A stretch of DNA of 64,000 nucleotides, taken from positions 1,426,001 through 1,490,000 of the forward strand of contig CAVSET010000006.1 in the NCBI GenBank assembly GCA_963727075.1. Reading direction: 5' to 3'. This stretch comes from Bog-756 sp963727075. Lineage in GTDB: Bacteria > Actinomycetota > Acidimicrobiia > Acidimicrobiales > RAAP-2. How positions within the stretch are numbered: the stretch's first letter is position 1; the number at the start of each line of letters is the position of its first letter. Under the pieces are notes generated by a model. That model saw only the letters and a list, made by a program, of their open reading frames with translations. It had not been told where the DNA came from and made no database searches. Shown here piece by piece: positions 30,489 through 40,643 of this stretch. Made by a program: the position numbers and the translations under genes.

Positions 30489-31354
30489 GCGGATGGTCGA
30501 TCGCTGCCATCGCGCTGGCCGTCACCGTGGCCGTGACCACCCCGGTGGCATCGTGGTCGCCACGCGGCTCGGGGTCGTGGATCGACCCGGGAGCACTGAA
30601 GCCCCAGGCGACACCGGTCCCATACCTCGGTGGCGTGGCGGTGTTCGTCGGGGTCGCCGTCGGTGCCGCGGCCGGCCGCCCGTCGGTTCTGGTGCCGCTT
30701 GGCCGCCGCGCTCTGCCTGGGCGTTTCCGACGACCGGGCCGACCTGCCGCCGGTGGTGCGGCTGGTCGGCCAGGTGGCCGTCGGAGCTCTGGTGGCGGCC
30801 ACCTGCCCCCTCCATCTGCCCGGGGTGGTCGGCGCACTCGTGGCTATCGTCGTGACGATCGTGGTCGATCAACGGAGTGAACCTCATCGACGGGCTCGAC
30901 ATGCTGGCCAGCGGAGTCGTCACGGCGGCCGCCGTGGGGTTCGCCGCAGTGCTCCACGGCCCGGGCCGGCAGCTGGCCGTGGCATTGGGCGCTTCGCTCA
31001 TCGGTTTCCTCACCTTCAACCGCCCCCCGGCCCGTGTCTACCTCGGCGACGGCGGTGCCTATCTCCTCGGGACGCGCTGGCTGTGCTGCTGGCCTACGCC
31101 TGGGCACCGGGGGTGACGACAGCCGTCGGAACGGCTTCGCTTGGCCCTGGTGGCGGTGGTCGTCGGCTGAGGTGGCATTCGCGGCGGTGCGGAGGATTCG
31201 GGGGCGCCAGTCGCCGATGGCCGGCGATCGCGGCCATCCCTACGACCGGCTGGTGGCCCGAGGATGGTCTCGGCCAGCAGCCAGCCTCGCCTACGTCGGG
31301 GTGGAGGCGGTACTGGCCTCCGGAGTGGTGGTCGCGGCCCATCTCGCGTCATGA
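30485..31354 (+). CDS. WecA/MraY-family polyprenyl-phosphate sugar-1-phosphate transferase
   Basis: This membrane enzyme moves a sugar-1-phosphate from a UDP-sugar to undecaprenyl (or decaprenyl) phosphate, starting chain assembly. The joined frame begins SGWSIAAIALAVTVAVTTPV and reads ALKPQATPVPYLGGVAVF, then LCLGVSDDRADLPPVVRLVG with the paired aspartates. VNLIDGLDMLASGVVTA is the conserved NxxDGLD motif, and NRPPARVYLGDGGAYLLG is the loop that binds substrate. A cytoplasmic histidine motif follows in GDRGHPYDRLVARGWS. Breaks are near 30690, 30870 and 31075. ATG 30485 overlaps the acetyltransferase stop, and the TGA at 31352 overlaps the next ATG. Confidence 0.85.
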
Positions 31355-31445
31355 CCGCCGCCCTGGCCGTCGATGTGGTGGCGGCGGTCCTGGTCGTGGC
31401 GGCCGCCCTGGCCACCGGAGCGCTCACCCCCGACGAGGCCCGGCG

Positions 31446-31449
<4 letters not shown>
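31351..31449 (+). CDS. 32-residue hydrophobic microprotein
   Basis: This short ORF has ATG at 31351 overlapping the previous stop (ATGA) and a TGA at 31447-31449 overlapping the aminotransferase ATG at 31446 (ATGA again). The product is one hydrophobic helix (LAVDVVAAVLVVAAALATG) with a charged end (TPDEARR). Both overlaps and the absence of a spacer suggest translation by re-initiation along the operon. It could be a real membrane microprotein, a coupling peptide, or an artefact of a frame error in its neighbour. No homologue is known to me. Confidence 0.45.
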
Positions 31450-32570
<1,121 letters not shown>

Positions 32571-32624
32571 TCCGCGCCGGCTCTCCACGGGGGGCGGCCT
32601 TGCATCCACAGCGTCGGTCTGCCG

Positions 32625-32630
32625 TATCAT
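32625..32630 (+). promoter_or_regulatory. Putative -10 box (TATCAT) for leaderless WbsX-methyltransferase gene
   Basis: TATCAT ends 7 nt before ATG 32638; a TTGCAT at 32600-32605 could be a weak -35 at 19-nt spacing. No ribosome site is present. The same box precedes the GT4 gene at 52164. Confidence 0.45.
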
Positions 32631-32637
32631 CGTGGCC

Positions 32638-34782
32638 ATGACGGCTCAGGGGGCGGGCGGTGAGGTGAGGAAGAACACCCCGAAGGCGCTGGCCTTCTAC
32701 CTGCCACAATTCCACCCGATCCCGGAGAACGACGAGTGGTGGGGCCAGGGTTTCACCGAGTGGACCAACGTGACCAGGGCTCGGCCGCTCTACCCTGGCC
32801 ACTACCAGCCACACGTGCCCACCGATCTCGGGTACTACGACTTGCGACTGCCCGAGATACGGCAGGCCCAAGCCGACCTCGCCGCCACACACGGGATCTC
32901 CGGATTCGTCTACTACCACTACTGGTTCCACGGCAAGCGGCTGTTGGAACGTCCCTTCGACGAGGTGCTGGCCTCCGGGTCGCCTGACTTCCCCTTCGCC
33001 CTGTGCTGGGCCAACGAGGAGTGGACCCGCAACTGGGACGCCCAGACAGGTCGGGTCCTGATGCCTCAGGAATTCAGTGATGCCGACGACTTGGCCCACA
33101 TCCGGTGGTTGGCCACCGCGTTCGCCGACGACCGCTACATCAAGATCGACGGCAAGCCGTTGATGTTGATCTACCGCGCCAAGCAGCTCCCCGATCCCAA
33201 GCGATCGACCAGCATCTGGCGTGAAGAGGCACAGCGCCTCGGATTCCCGGACCTCTACCTGTGCTGGGTGGAGAGCTGGGGACCGCCGCCCGGTGGACCG
33301 GAGGCGTTCGGTCTCGACGCCAGCGTGGGGTTCATGCCGTTCTCGGGAGATCAGCTCTTCCTTCCTCTGGAGGGTGCCCGCGGTCATCGGATCCTCGACT
33401 ACGAAACGGCGTACCTGGCCGAGCTCCGCAATCCCGCCCCGGCCTGGAAGCGCTTCCCTTCGGTGATGGTCGGCTGGGACAACACGGCCCGTCGTCCCTT
33501 CGGTGCCACCATCTTTGAGGGGGCCACCCCCGAGGCCTACGAACGCTGGCTCCGACACGCGGTCGATTCGGTGTCCACAGTGCGGGAGGAGGAGAACTAT
33601 CTCTTCATCGTGGCTTGGAACGAATGGGCCGAAGGCAATCACCTCGAGCCCGACCTGCGCTACGGACGCGCCTTCCTCGACGCCACCCAAGCTGTGATCC
33701 TGGGATCGGAGAAAAGCGGATCGGCCCGCCCGGGAGAGCTGAAGCCACCGGCCGGTAAAGGTGCAGACGGAGCCCTCGACTCCAGCTTCGACTACGTCTA
33801 CCCCTTCCAGCACGAGAGCGCCGTCGGGCATGCTGCCGGTCTCGTTCGATCCCTCGCCCTCGATGAGGACTCAAGAGTGGTCGACCTCGGGGCCGGGACG
33901 GCCGTGGTCAGCCACGCACTGCGGCAGGCGGGGATCGCCTACCACGGCCTCGAGCTCCATCCGGTGGCCGTCGATCTCATGCATGCCGCCGGCATCGAGG
34001 CCACCCAGTGCGATCTCACCGATCTCGACGTCGTTCAGGCCACGCTCGACGAGCTCGGCGACGTCGGTGCTCTGATGCTCCTGGATGTCATCGAACATCT
34101 GACCCAGCCTCAACAGCTGCTGAGTGCCCTGTCCGCATGGTCACTGAAGCACGGCGAGCCGGCCCTGATCACCTCGGTGCCCAATGTGTCCCATTTCGAT
34201 CTGGCCCTCCGGCTGCTCTGCGGTGACTGGATCCTGTCCGACACAGGCATGCTCGACAGCACCCACCTCCGCTTCTTCACCGAGGAGACACTCGAGCGAA
34301 TGTTCAACCGGTGCGGTTGGAGGGTGGTCGACCGCAACGACTTCTACGCCATCCGTACCGACCAGTACGACGACGGCCTGAACGACGGACTGCCGGCCGA
34401 GATGATCGGCGCGCTTCGCACCCTGTCGGAGACCTACAACCCCAATACCACCGTCCAACAGTTCGTCTGGGCCCTCAAGCCCTTCCCGGTCAAGAGCCCT
34501 CCTGACACCTACCTACAGGCTGTGGGGAGACAGGGCGACGAGGGCGACGAAGACGTAGCCCTGACCGCCGAGCGGGAATGGACCATCCGCCACTACATGA
34601 GGTCGGTCGGCTTGGTTGCCAGTGAGCACAGTCGCAGGGCCGTGGCGAGCGGTACGAACTATCTCCCGGAGTTCATCCAGTCGGATGCGTTGCCGGCCTG
34701 GAAGCGTCGGGTCCTCGAGATCGCCTACCGATCGCCGCGTTCGTCAGCCATCTTTCAGAAGATCTACCGGCGGTTACGTTGA
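32638..34782 (+). CDS. WbsX-type glycosyltransferase (GH99-like) fused to methyltransferase
   Basis: This is an intact 714-residue fusion. The first half (about 17-360) is the Glyco_tran_WbsX family: LAFYLPQFHPIPENDEWW, GFTEWTNVTRARPLYPGHY, ISGFVYYHYWFHGKRLLERP, PFALCWANEEWTR and FIVAWNEWAEGNHLEPDL. The second half (about 385-620) is a class I SAM methyltransferase: VVDLGAGTAVVSHAL, YHGLELHPVAVDLMHA, LMLLDVIEHLTQPQQLL and THLRFFTEETLERMF. A tail of about 90 residues of unknown role ends YRSPRSSAIFQKIYRRLR. One chain may add a sugar and methylate it. The start is ATG 32638, behind a TATCAT box. A WbsX relative without a methyltransferase is at 53350-54409. Confidence 0.88.
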   Translation: MTAQGAGGEVRKNTPKALAFYLPQFHPIPENDEWWGQGFTEWTNVTRARPLYPGHYQPHVPTDLGYYDLRLPEIRQAQADLAATHGISGFVYYHYWFHGKRLLERPFDEVLASGSPDFPFALCWANEEWTRNWDAQTGRVLMPQEFSDADDLAHIRWLATAFADDRYIKIDGKPLMLIYRAKQLPDPKRSTSIWREEAQRLGFPDLYLCWVESWGPPPGGPEAFGLDASVGFMPFSGDQLFLPLEGARGHRILDYETAYLAELRNPAPAWKRFPSVMVGWDNTARRPFGATIFEGATPEAYERWLRHAVDSVSTVREEENYLFIVAWNEWAEGNHLEPDLRYGRAFLDATQAVILGSEKSGSARPGELKPPAGKGADGALDSSFDYVYPFQHESAVGHAAGLVRSLALDEDSRVVDLGAGTAVVSHALRQAGIAYHGLELHPVAVDLMHAAGIEATQCDLTDLDVVQATLDELGDVGALMLLDVIEHLTQPQQLLSALSAWSLKHGEPALITSVPNVSHFDLALRLLCGDWILSDTGMLDSTHLRFFTEETLERMFNRCGWRVVDRNDFYAIRTDQYDDGLNDGLPAEMIGALRTLSETYNPNTTVQQFVWALKPFPVKSPPDTYLQAVGRQGDEGDEDVALTAEREWTIRHYMRSVGLVASEHSRRAVASGTNYLPEFIQSDALPAWKRRVLEIAYRSPRSSAIFQKIYRRLR

Positions 34783-34789
34783 GCCACTC

Positions 34790-35950
34790 GTGACGGCAAT
34801 GCCCGCGGGTCCGTGGGTGCTGGTCGTGGGTATGCACCGTAGTGGGACCTCGGCGATTGCCGGGTCCCTGGGGGCGCTGGGGTTCAATCTCTTTCGGCCG
34901 GAGGACCGCATGGATTGGCCCGAGAGCAACCCTGAGCACTGGGAAAGCCTGCCCCTCGGACTGCACAACGAGGGACTCCTCAACCGACTGGGTGGCAGCT
35001 GGGACGCTCCGCCCGATCTCGTCCGGCACTGGGTGCACAGCGCCTGGATCCTCAGCGGTGACGATTCCGGCGCGGTGCTGGCCCAGTCGTACCCATCGCC
35101 CGGACCGGCCGTCTGGAAGGACCCGCGGCTCTGCCTCCTGCTCCCCTACTGGCGGACGGTGCTGCCGACGCCGACCGTCGCACTGTTCGTCTGGCGTAAG
35201 CCGATGGCGGTGGCCCGCTCGTTGTACCGACGCGACGGCATGCCACTTGCGGTCGGCCTGGCGCTCTGGGAACGGTACAACCGGTGCGCCATCGAGGGAA
35301 TGAACGGCATGGACACCTTCGTCGTCGACTATGACGCCGTCGTCTCCGATCCGATGGGTTTCGCCAGGGAGAGCGCCGGGTGGCTGGGCTCGCTGGCTCA
35401 GTTCGCGTCGGCACATTCCGGCTGGGACCCCGACCGGTCGGCCCAATCGATCTCCCAAGAGCTCTATCACCGGACGGAACCACCCGGACGGGAGGATGCC
35501 TCTTTGCTCTCGCCGGAACAACTGGCGCTCGGCGACACCCTCATGGAAATGGCCGGTGGCCACCGCCCATTGCGTCAGCCGCTCCCGACGGGTGAGACCG
35601 CCTGGTCGACGGCGCTGATCGCCAACCGCCGAGACGTCTCCCTGCTGGCAGCGGCGGCGGCGGCCGCCCGGCAGCGCTTCTGGACCACCCGCGGGCAGCT
35701 GGCGCAAGCCAACGCGGACCTCGCGCAAGCCAACGCGGAGCCTCGACGCAAGCCAACGGACGCCTTGACGAGATGCGGTGGCAGCTCGACGCGTCCGCGA
35801 CAGCAACTCGAGGCCGCCGAACAGAGTCTGGCCGACGTCACGGCTCACCTGGCAGAGATGCACGAATCGACCAGCTGGCGGATCACCAAGCCTCTCAGGT
35901 CTTCGGCGTCCATAGTGGAGCGCTGGGTCCGACAGACCGAAGCCCGGTGA
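34790..35950 (+). CDS. Sulfotransferase-like protein with C-terminal coiled coil
   Basis: The first part (to about residue 270) resembles the PAPS-sulfotransferase superfamily: WVLVVGMHRSGTSAIAGSL is the 5'-phosphosulfate loop (RSGTS), and LFVWRKPMAVARSLYRRDG is the 3'-phosphate-binding segment with its serine. The end is a coiled coil built on a 21-bp repeat (LAQANADLAQANAE) that reads out of frame between about 35742 and 35800, so two compensating indels are likely there. The tail ESTSWRITKPLR is shared by many glycosyltransferase and sulfotransferase coiled-coil tails. The start is GTG 34790 or ATG 34799. It follows the WbsX fusion by 7 nt, implying co-transcription. Confidence 0.78.
   Translation: MTAMPAGPWVLVVGMHRSGTSAIAGSLGALGFNLFRPEDRMDWPESNPEHWESLPLGLHNEGLLNRLGGSWDAPPDLVRHWVHSAWILSGDDSGAVLAQSYPSPGPAVWKDPRLCLLLPYWRTVLPTPTVALFVWRKPMAVARSLYRRDGMPLAVGLALWERYNRCAIEGMNGMDTFVVDYDAVVSDPMGFARESAGWLGSLAQFASAHSGWDPDRSAQSISQELYHRTEPPGREDASLLSPEQLALGDTLMEMAGGHRPLRQPLPTGETAWSTALIANRRDVSLLAAAAAAARQRFWTTRGQLAQANADLAQANAEPRRKPTDALTRCGGSSTRPRQQLEAAEQSLADVTAHLAEMHESTSWRITKPLRSSASIVERWVRQTEAR
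35698..35740 (+). repeat. 21-bp heptad-encoding tandem repeat
   Basis: The unit around GCGCAAGCCAACGCGGA occurs twice in tandem and encodes LAQANAD/LAQANAE heptads of the coiled coil. A degenerate third copy follows after the presumed frame error. Confidence 0.65.
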
Positions 35951-35960
35951 GCAGTCATCT

Positions 35961-36866
35961 GTGGTGCTCCGTGGAAATGGGGCGACGACGGATCGGGCCC
36001 CCGTGAACGTGGGCGCACTGGCTCGCTCGACCTTCCTCGCCCTGCCGGACTCCGTACAGGTACGCATCCGGCACCGCATGGGACGCTTCGCTCCCTGGGA
36101 AGACGGGCATGCTCCGCCAGCACCCCCCTGCCCCAGCGGCATGGCCATCGGACCGCCCGACTTCGTCGGCGTGGGCGTCCCCAAGGCCGGAACGTCGTGG
36201 TGGTTCAACCTCATCCTGGCCCATCCGGATGTTCACGGACCGATCAAGAAGGAGGTGCTCTTCTTCAACCGGCTCTTCTTCGACCGGTTTCGTGACCGGC
36301 CCTGCACCGATGAGGACCTGCATCCCTACCACGAATGGTTCCCGCGACCGACCGGTGCCACCATCGGTGAATGGACACCCTCGTACCTGTTCTCCTATCG
36401 GCTGCCGCCAATCCTTCGCCGGGCCGCACCCGGTGCCAAGGTGCTCATCTTGCTTCGTGATCCGGTCGACCGGTACAAATCGGACATCTCCCGGCGCATG
36501 CCCAAGCGACGTTTGCGGAACGTCCGATACCGCGGCTTGGCCCGCGGCTTCTACGCCGCCGAACTGGCACCATGGGAGGAGGTGTTCGATCCGTCGGAGC
36601 GACTCATCCTGCAGTACGAGGCCTGTACCCGGTGGCCGGCGGAACAACTGGCCGCCACCTACCGCTTTCTCGGCCTGGACGACTCGTTTCAACCCGTCGA
36701 CCTCCTGGCGCCGGTGAACAAGACCAAGAGAAAGCGCAACGTCGATGTCGGCCTCGAGCGCCTTCTGACCGAGCTGTACGAGCCCGACGTGGTGGCCCTC
36801 GTCGCCCGCCATCCGCAGATCGACCTGCGGCTGTGGCCCCACTTCGCCCATCTGGCCGTCGTATAG
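35961..36866 (+). CDS. PAPS-dependent sulfotransferase
   Basis: This is a complete 301-residue sulfotransferase. The PAPS 5'-phosphosulfate loop is VGVGVPKAGTSWWFNLI (near residue 70), with the lysine and Thr-Ser that bind sulfate. TGATIGEWTPSYLFSYRL is a conserved family block, and VLILLRDPVDRYKSDIS is the 3'-phosphate-binding motif with its arginine and serine. The C-terminal part has LILQYEACTRWPAEQLAATY and a basic KTKRKRNVDVG stretch where family members have their second PAPS loop. GTG 35961 or GTG 36003 are possible starts. It is closely related to the genes at 38781 and 39715 (about 300 residues each), so the three form a local family. Confidence 0.92.
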   Translation: MVLRGNGATTDRAPVNVGALARSTFLALPDSVQVRIRHRMGRFAPWEDGHAPPAPPCPSGMAIGPPDFVGVGVPKAGTSWWFNLILAHPDVHGPIKKEVLFFNRLFFDRFRDRPCTDEDLHPYHEWFPRPTGATIGEWTPSYLFSYRLPPILRRAAPGAKVLILLRDPVDRYKSDISRRMPKRRLRNVRYRGLARGFYAAELAPWEEVFDPSERLILQYEACTRWPAEQLAATYRFLGLDDSFQPVDLLAPVNKTKRKRNVDVGLERLLTELYEPDVVALVARHPQIDLRLWPHFAHLAVV

Positions 36867-36911
36867 CACGCCGCCCCGTCGACACAGCGGGAGTGCAAGC
36901 ATCCCTCCCGA

Positions 36912-37744
36912 TCACGGCGAGCGCTCACTCATGGGCTCGACCGGGTACCGGATCCCCAGCTTGCCGCGCGCCCCGTCGGATATCCCTCGGACGATCACCG
37001 CCAGCCGGCGAGACCGTCCGTCCTTCTCCCGGAACAGGCCCCGAGCGAGCAGTCTGGCCATGTTCCGTGGGTAGCGGCCGCACCCGGCGCTTCACGTGGA
37101 GGTGCACGTACAGCATGTTCCGGGCCTCGTAGTAGTACTTCCACAGCGGCACGTCGTCACCCTGCCGGATCCCGACATGGTTGACGATGGCGTCGTTCAC
37201 GACCTGCCGTCGATACCCCCGCTGGGGTATCCGATACTGCAGGTACTCGGTGTCCTCGGCCCACCAGAAGAGCTCCGCCATGGGAAGTCCCACTGCCTCG
37301 ACGATCTGGCGGGCGAGGATGAATCCGCACCAGGATGGCCACCAACTGAGTGAGCCGTCGGGCTGACGGGAGATCGGAAAGACAAAGGCGGCCTCGGGAT
37401 CCTTTTCGGCGACGGCCCACAGGCGGTCGAGACATTCCGGCTCGGGGTGCATGTCGTCGTCGAGCACCCAGGCGTGCCCAAACCCAGACTCGAGGAACTC
37501 ACCCAGCGCCAGGGCGTAGCCGCCGGCCGGCCCGGTGTTGACCTCCGATCGCACCACGGTGGTGGCGAGCGAGCCTACGGGGAGACCATCGGGCCGCGAC
37601 CGGTGGGGAGCTGGCGTTGTCCACCACCAGCAGGGCCTCCGGTGGGACGGTTTGGCCGGCGATGGCCCGGACACAACGTTCGAGGGACTCGGGGGCATTG
37701 TGGGTCAACACCACCGCCATGATGCGCCGATCCGTTTCATCCAC
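36912..37744 (-). CDS. Glycosyltransferase family 2
   Basis: This is a GT2 enzyme with galactofuranosyl- or rhamnosyl-transferase flavour. ATG 37744 reads MAVVLTHNAPESLERCVRAI, then LLVVDNASS. After a frame break near 37610 it gives VVRSEVNTGPAGGYALALGE, HAWVLDDDMHPEPECLDRL (DDD metal site) and GLPMAELFWWAEDTEYLQYR with the WWxEDxEY acceptor-site block. A second break near 37075 leads to RYPRNMARLLARGLFREK and a stop at 36912. WxxEDxE is typical of GlfT-like enzymes, so the product may be a furanosyl linkage; that is inference. It lies 19 nt after the methyltransferase stop. Confidence 0.82.
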
Positions 37745-37762
37745 GTGGCTCCCCCTCGATGC

Positions 37763-38720
37763 TCAGGGCCGGTGCGCCAGGATGAACCAACCGGTCTCGT
37801 CGCGGACTGCGTCCACGACCAGGCCAGCCTGGCTGAACCACGGGGCGAGGTCGGCCCACACATAGCGGTGCTCGACCGGGGCGCTCAGGCGGTCGAACGT
37901 GTCCAGGGTCAGGCTTCGCAGCGGCTTTCCTCGGTACGCACCCATCGGCAGCTGAGAGAGTACCGCCGATGCCCCGGCGCTCCCCGAACGCCCCGGGAAG
38001 GACCACCCCGGAGTAGAGGAGGACGGCGATCGGTGCGCTCACCGCCTTCAGGAGCCGATGAGGCAGGCGAACGGTCACCGTCCGTAAGGCCGCGGCCAGG
38101 CGCAGGGCCACCGACCTGACCCCGAAAGTCCCCGGCCGGCTGTAGAGGTAGACGAGCATCTGTCCCCCGGGGGCTAGGTAGGTGACCAGCTGGTCGAATC
38201 CGGCTCGAGGGTCGTCGAGGTGGTGCAGCACCCCGAGGCTCGAGATGAAGTCGAAGGTCTGGGGGGCAAAGGGGGCCGCCCGCAAGTCGGCCTTCACCAC
38301 CAGCACCGTGGGGAACGGGGCAAGGTTCCGGGCGGCTGCCTGGACGGCAGACGAGCCGTCGAGAGCGGCTACCGCGCCCAGGTGCTGGGCGAGGAACCGG
38401 GTATAGCGCCCCTTCCCACATCCGGCGTCCAGTCCGCATTTGCCATGGAGGCCGGCCAGATCGACGTCCCTGAAGTAGACCTCGGCGAACTCCTCGTCCT
38501 CGTCACGTACTTGGTCGAAGCTGTTCCACTCGAAGCCGAAGCTGGCGAACGTCCTTTCGGTCGATCCTCCCTGTGCCGACTCCCGCGAGCAATCGAGGTA
38601 CCCGTCCGTGATGTCGTATCGATGACCAGTTTGGCACTGGACACCGTCGTCGCCGCATTCCTTGACCGATTCACCGCATGCCGGGCAGCGCAGACGCTGC
38701 ACGATCTGCTCTGGGATCAC
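37763..38720 (-). CDS. Class I SAM methyltransferase with zinc-ribbon N-terminus
   Basis: This is a methyltransferase of about 320 residues. Residues 10-45 hold a Trm112-like zinc ribbon (LRCPACGESVKECGDDGVQC). Motif I is GLDAGCGKGRYTRFLAQ, followed by AALDGSSAVQAAARN, VVKADLRAAPFAP and FDFISSLGVLHHLDDPRAGF. A frame break near 37950 brings in MGAYRGKPLRSLTLDTFDRL and the C-terminal WFSQAGLVVDAVRDETGWF. Its corrected stop is 37763; the uncorrected frame would run to 37737. The family methylates glycans and small molecules; here a sugar methylation in the glycan is likely. Confidence 0.85.
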
Positions 38721-38780
38721 TCAGACTCCCCCCTGGGCGGCGTCAAACTCGGTCACCAACTCACTTGGCCCGGCTGAACA

Positions 38781-39680
38781 CTACTGCGGCCGGTCACGGT
38801 GCGATCCATCGGCGAACTCCGGCCACAACGACAAGTCGAGACCCGGCACCAGCGAGGCCAGTTCGGCCACATCACCCGCATACACGCCGACGAGCCGGTC
38901 CCGTGCATCGGGATCGATGGTCGAGCGGGGCGCGGGGACCATCGAGGACTTCGTCCGGGGGCTCGACGGTCGGTGTGCATCGTCGAGGCCCAGGTGACGA
39001 TAGGTCGCCGCCAGCTGGTCCATCGTGTCGATCAGGCAACGCTCGTACTGGAGCACGAGCACCTGCTCCGCGGGGAAGAACTCGAGGACCCGCCGGAGCT
39101 GAGCCCCGTAGAAGCCGCGGTCGATCGCATCGGCGATCTGGGTTCCCCGCTGCATCCCTTGGCCCCCGGCTGCCTGGGCCAGGCCGAGGAGGAACCGGTC
39201 GATCGGGTTGCGTACCATCAGGAGCAGCCGAGCATCCGGCGCCGCACGGGCCAGCAGCTCCGCCACCCAGGGAAGCGCGGCGTAGGACGGAGTCCACTCG
39301 CCGGTTATGGTCCCTGGCCGACGAGGGAACCATCCGTGATACTGGTTCACCTCGTCGGCACCGAACCGACCGGTGGCGAAGTGGGCGAGGAAGTGGCGCG
39401 CCACCGGAATGTCGGCTCGGGACGAAACGCCCGGATGATCGGCGATCAACTCGTACCAATGACCGACACCGGCCATCGTCACGCCGATGCCGACGAACTC
39501 GGGCGAGCCGACCACTTCTCCTCCGTGGCGGTGAGGAGGCGACAGATCGGTGCCCGCCTCCCAGGGTCGATACCGGCCCAATCGTTGTCGCAGGTCGGCG
39601 CGCTCCTCGGGTGCGAGCAGAGCGTGGACGCTTGTTGGCAGCCGATGGAGCCCCTCTGCCACCATTCCCCGCCAGTTCAC
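38781..39680 (-). CDS. Degenerate sulfotransferase-family protein (PAPS-loop residues lost)
   Basis: This 299-residue unbroken frame is clearly homologous to the sulfotransferases at 39715 and 35961: RLGRYRPWEAGTDLSPP, QYHGWFPRRPGTITGEWTP and VLVLQYERCLIDTMDQLAAT all align. But the PAPS 5'-loop is GIGVTMAGVGHWYELI (residues 65-80) where its neighbour has GIGVQKAGTSWWYELI. The catalytic/sulfate-binding lysine, Thr and Ser are thus replaced by Met, Val and Gly. The 3'-phosphate motif also changes, RFRSGL to RFLLGL, losing the serine. It probably cannot use PAPS in the usual way, and may be a regulatory or glycan-binding pseudoenzyme. No frame error explains it, because the frame is continuous. 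Confidence 0.82.
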   Translation of the reverse strand: MNWRGMVAEGLHRLPTSVHALLAPEERADLRQRLGRYRPWEAGTDLSPPHRHGGEVVGSPEFVGIGVTMAGVGHWYELIADHPGVSSRADIPVARHFLAHFATGRFGADEVNQYHGWFPRRPGTITGEWTPSYAALPWVAELLARAAPDARLLLMVRNPIDRFLLGLAQAAGGQGMQRGTQIADAIDRGFYGAQLRRVLEFFPAEQVLVLQYERCLIDTMDQLAATYRHLGLDDAHRPSSPRTKSSMVPAPRSTIDPDARDRLVGVYAGDVAELASLVPGLDLSLWPEFADGSHRDRPQ

Positions 39681-39714
39681 AGGCGCGAGCCTTCACGGAC
39701 CCGGGGGTGAGGAG

Positions 39715-40635
39715 TCACCCCGTGCGACCGTCGAAATTCGGCCACAGCGAGGGGTCGATGTGAGGAAAGAGCGAGATGAGATCGGTGACATCCGGGGCGT
39801 AGAGCTCGGTGAGGCGCCGACGGGCGTCCGGGTCGACCGGGATCTTGTCGCCCGAGACGTTGATGGGCCGGCGGAGGTCATCGGGTCGGTGAGGGGGGAG
39901 TCCGAGGAATTCATAGGTGGAGTCCAGCTCGCCCTCTGGATCGATGGCACAGCGTTCGTACTGCAAGACCAGGATCTGCTCTGCGGGGAAGTAGTCGAGG
40001 AACCGGCGGAGAGATCTGGCATAGAAGCCCCGTCGGACGGCCTCGGCCGCGGTGGCCTCGGTGGCGAACGCGCCCTGGCTCAGTCGGAACGACAGTCCCG
40101 ACCGGAAGCGCTCGACGGGATCCCGGAGGATCACCAACAGCCGGGCGTGGGGCGCCGACCGGGCCAGCAAGGTGGCGACCCACGGGTATCCGAGATAGTC
40201 GGGCGTCCATTCGCCAGTGATGGTCCCCGTCTGACGGGGGAACCATCCGTGGTAGGTCCGAACCTCCGCGGCTCCGAACGGCTCGCTACCGAAGCGGGAC
40301 AGGTAATGGCGCTCCTTGTGGATGTCGGCTCGGGAGGTGACACCGGGATGCTCGGCAATGAGCTCGTACCACCAACTGGTGCCGGCCTTCTGCACGCCGA
40401 TCCCGACAAAGTCGGGTGGCCCGGCGATCTCGCTGGGACCCAGTGCCGGAGGGGTGAAGTCGAAGCCCTCCTCCCAAGGGGCGAAGCGACCCATCCGATG
40501 GAGCACCGCGCTCCTGGTCCTCGGCGAGCACCTCCGAAAGGCAGCCCGGGCCACTCGGGGAGGGCGCATCGTCTCACCATGCCACAGAGATTCGAGAACC
40601 GACAAGGACCGGGACAGACCCATGTTCGTTATCAT
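39715..40635 (-). CDS. PAPS-dependent sulfotransferase
   Basis: This is a complete 306-residue sulfotransferase. The PAPS loop is GIGVQKAGTSWWYELI (residues 79-94), followed by QTGTITGEWTPDYLGYP, RLLVILRDPVERFRSGLSF with the arginine and serine of the 3'-phosphate site, and QILVLQYERCAIDPEGE. Start choice: ATG 40635 gives MITNMGLSRS; ATG 40623 or ATG 40569 (MRPPRVAR) would also fit the family. It is upstream of the degenerate paralogue on the same strand, 34 nt apart, suggesting a recent duplication with loss of function in one copy. The 5'-end overlaps a promoter-like TATCAT box that reads the other way. Confidence 0.92.
   Translation of the reverse strand: MITNMGLSRSLSVLESLWHGETMRPPRVARAAFRRCSPRTRSAVLHRMGRFAPWEEGFDFTPPALGPSEIAGPPDFVGIGVQKAGTSWWYELIAEHPGVTSRADIHKERHYLSRFGSEPFGAAEVRTYHGWFPRQTGTITGEWTPDYLGYPWVATLLARSAPHARLLVILRDPVERFRSGLSFRLSQGAFATEATAAEAVRRGFYARSLRRFLDYFPAEQILVLQYERCAIDPEGELDSTYEFLGLPPHRPDDLRRPINVSGDKIPVDPDARRRLTELYAPDVTDLISLFPHIDPSLWPNFDGRTG
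40630..40635 (+). promoter_or_regulatory. Putative -10 box (TATCAT) before leader ORF at 40644
   Basis: TATCAT ends 8 nt before GTG 40644. It is identical to the boxes before 32638 and 52164 and overlaps the ATG of the divergent gene. Confidence 0.4.
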
Positions 40636-40643
40636 GTCCCATC

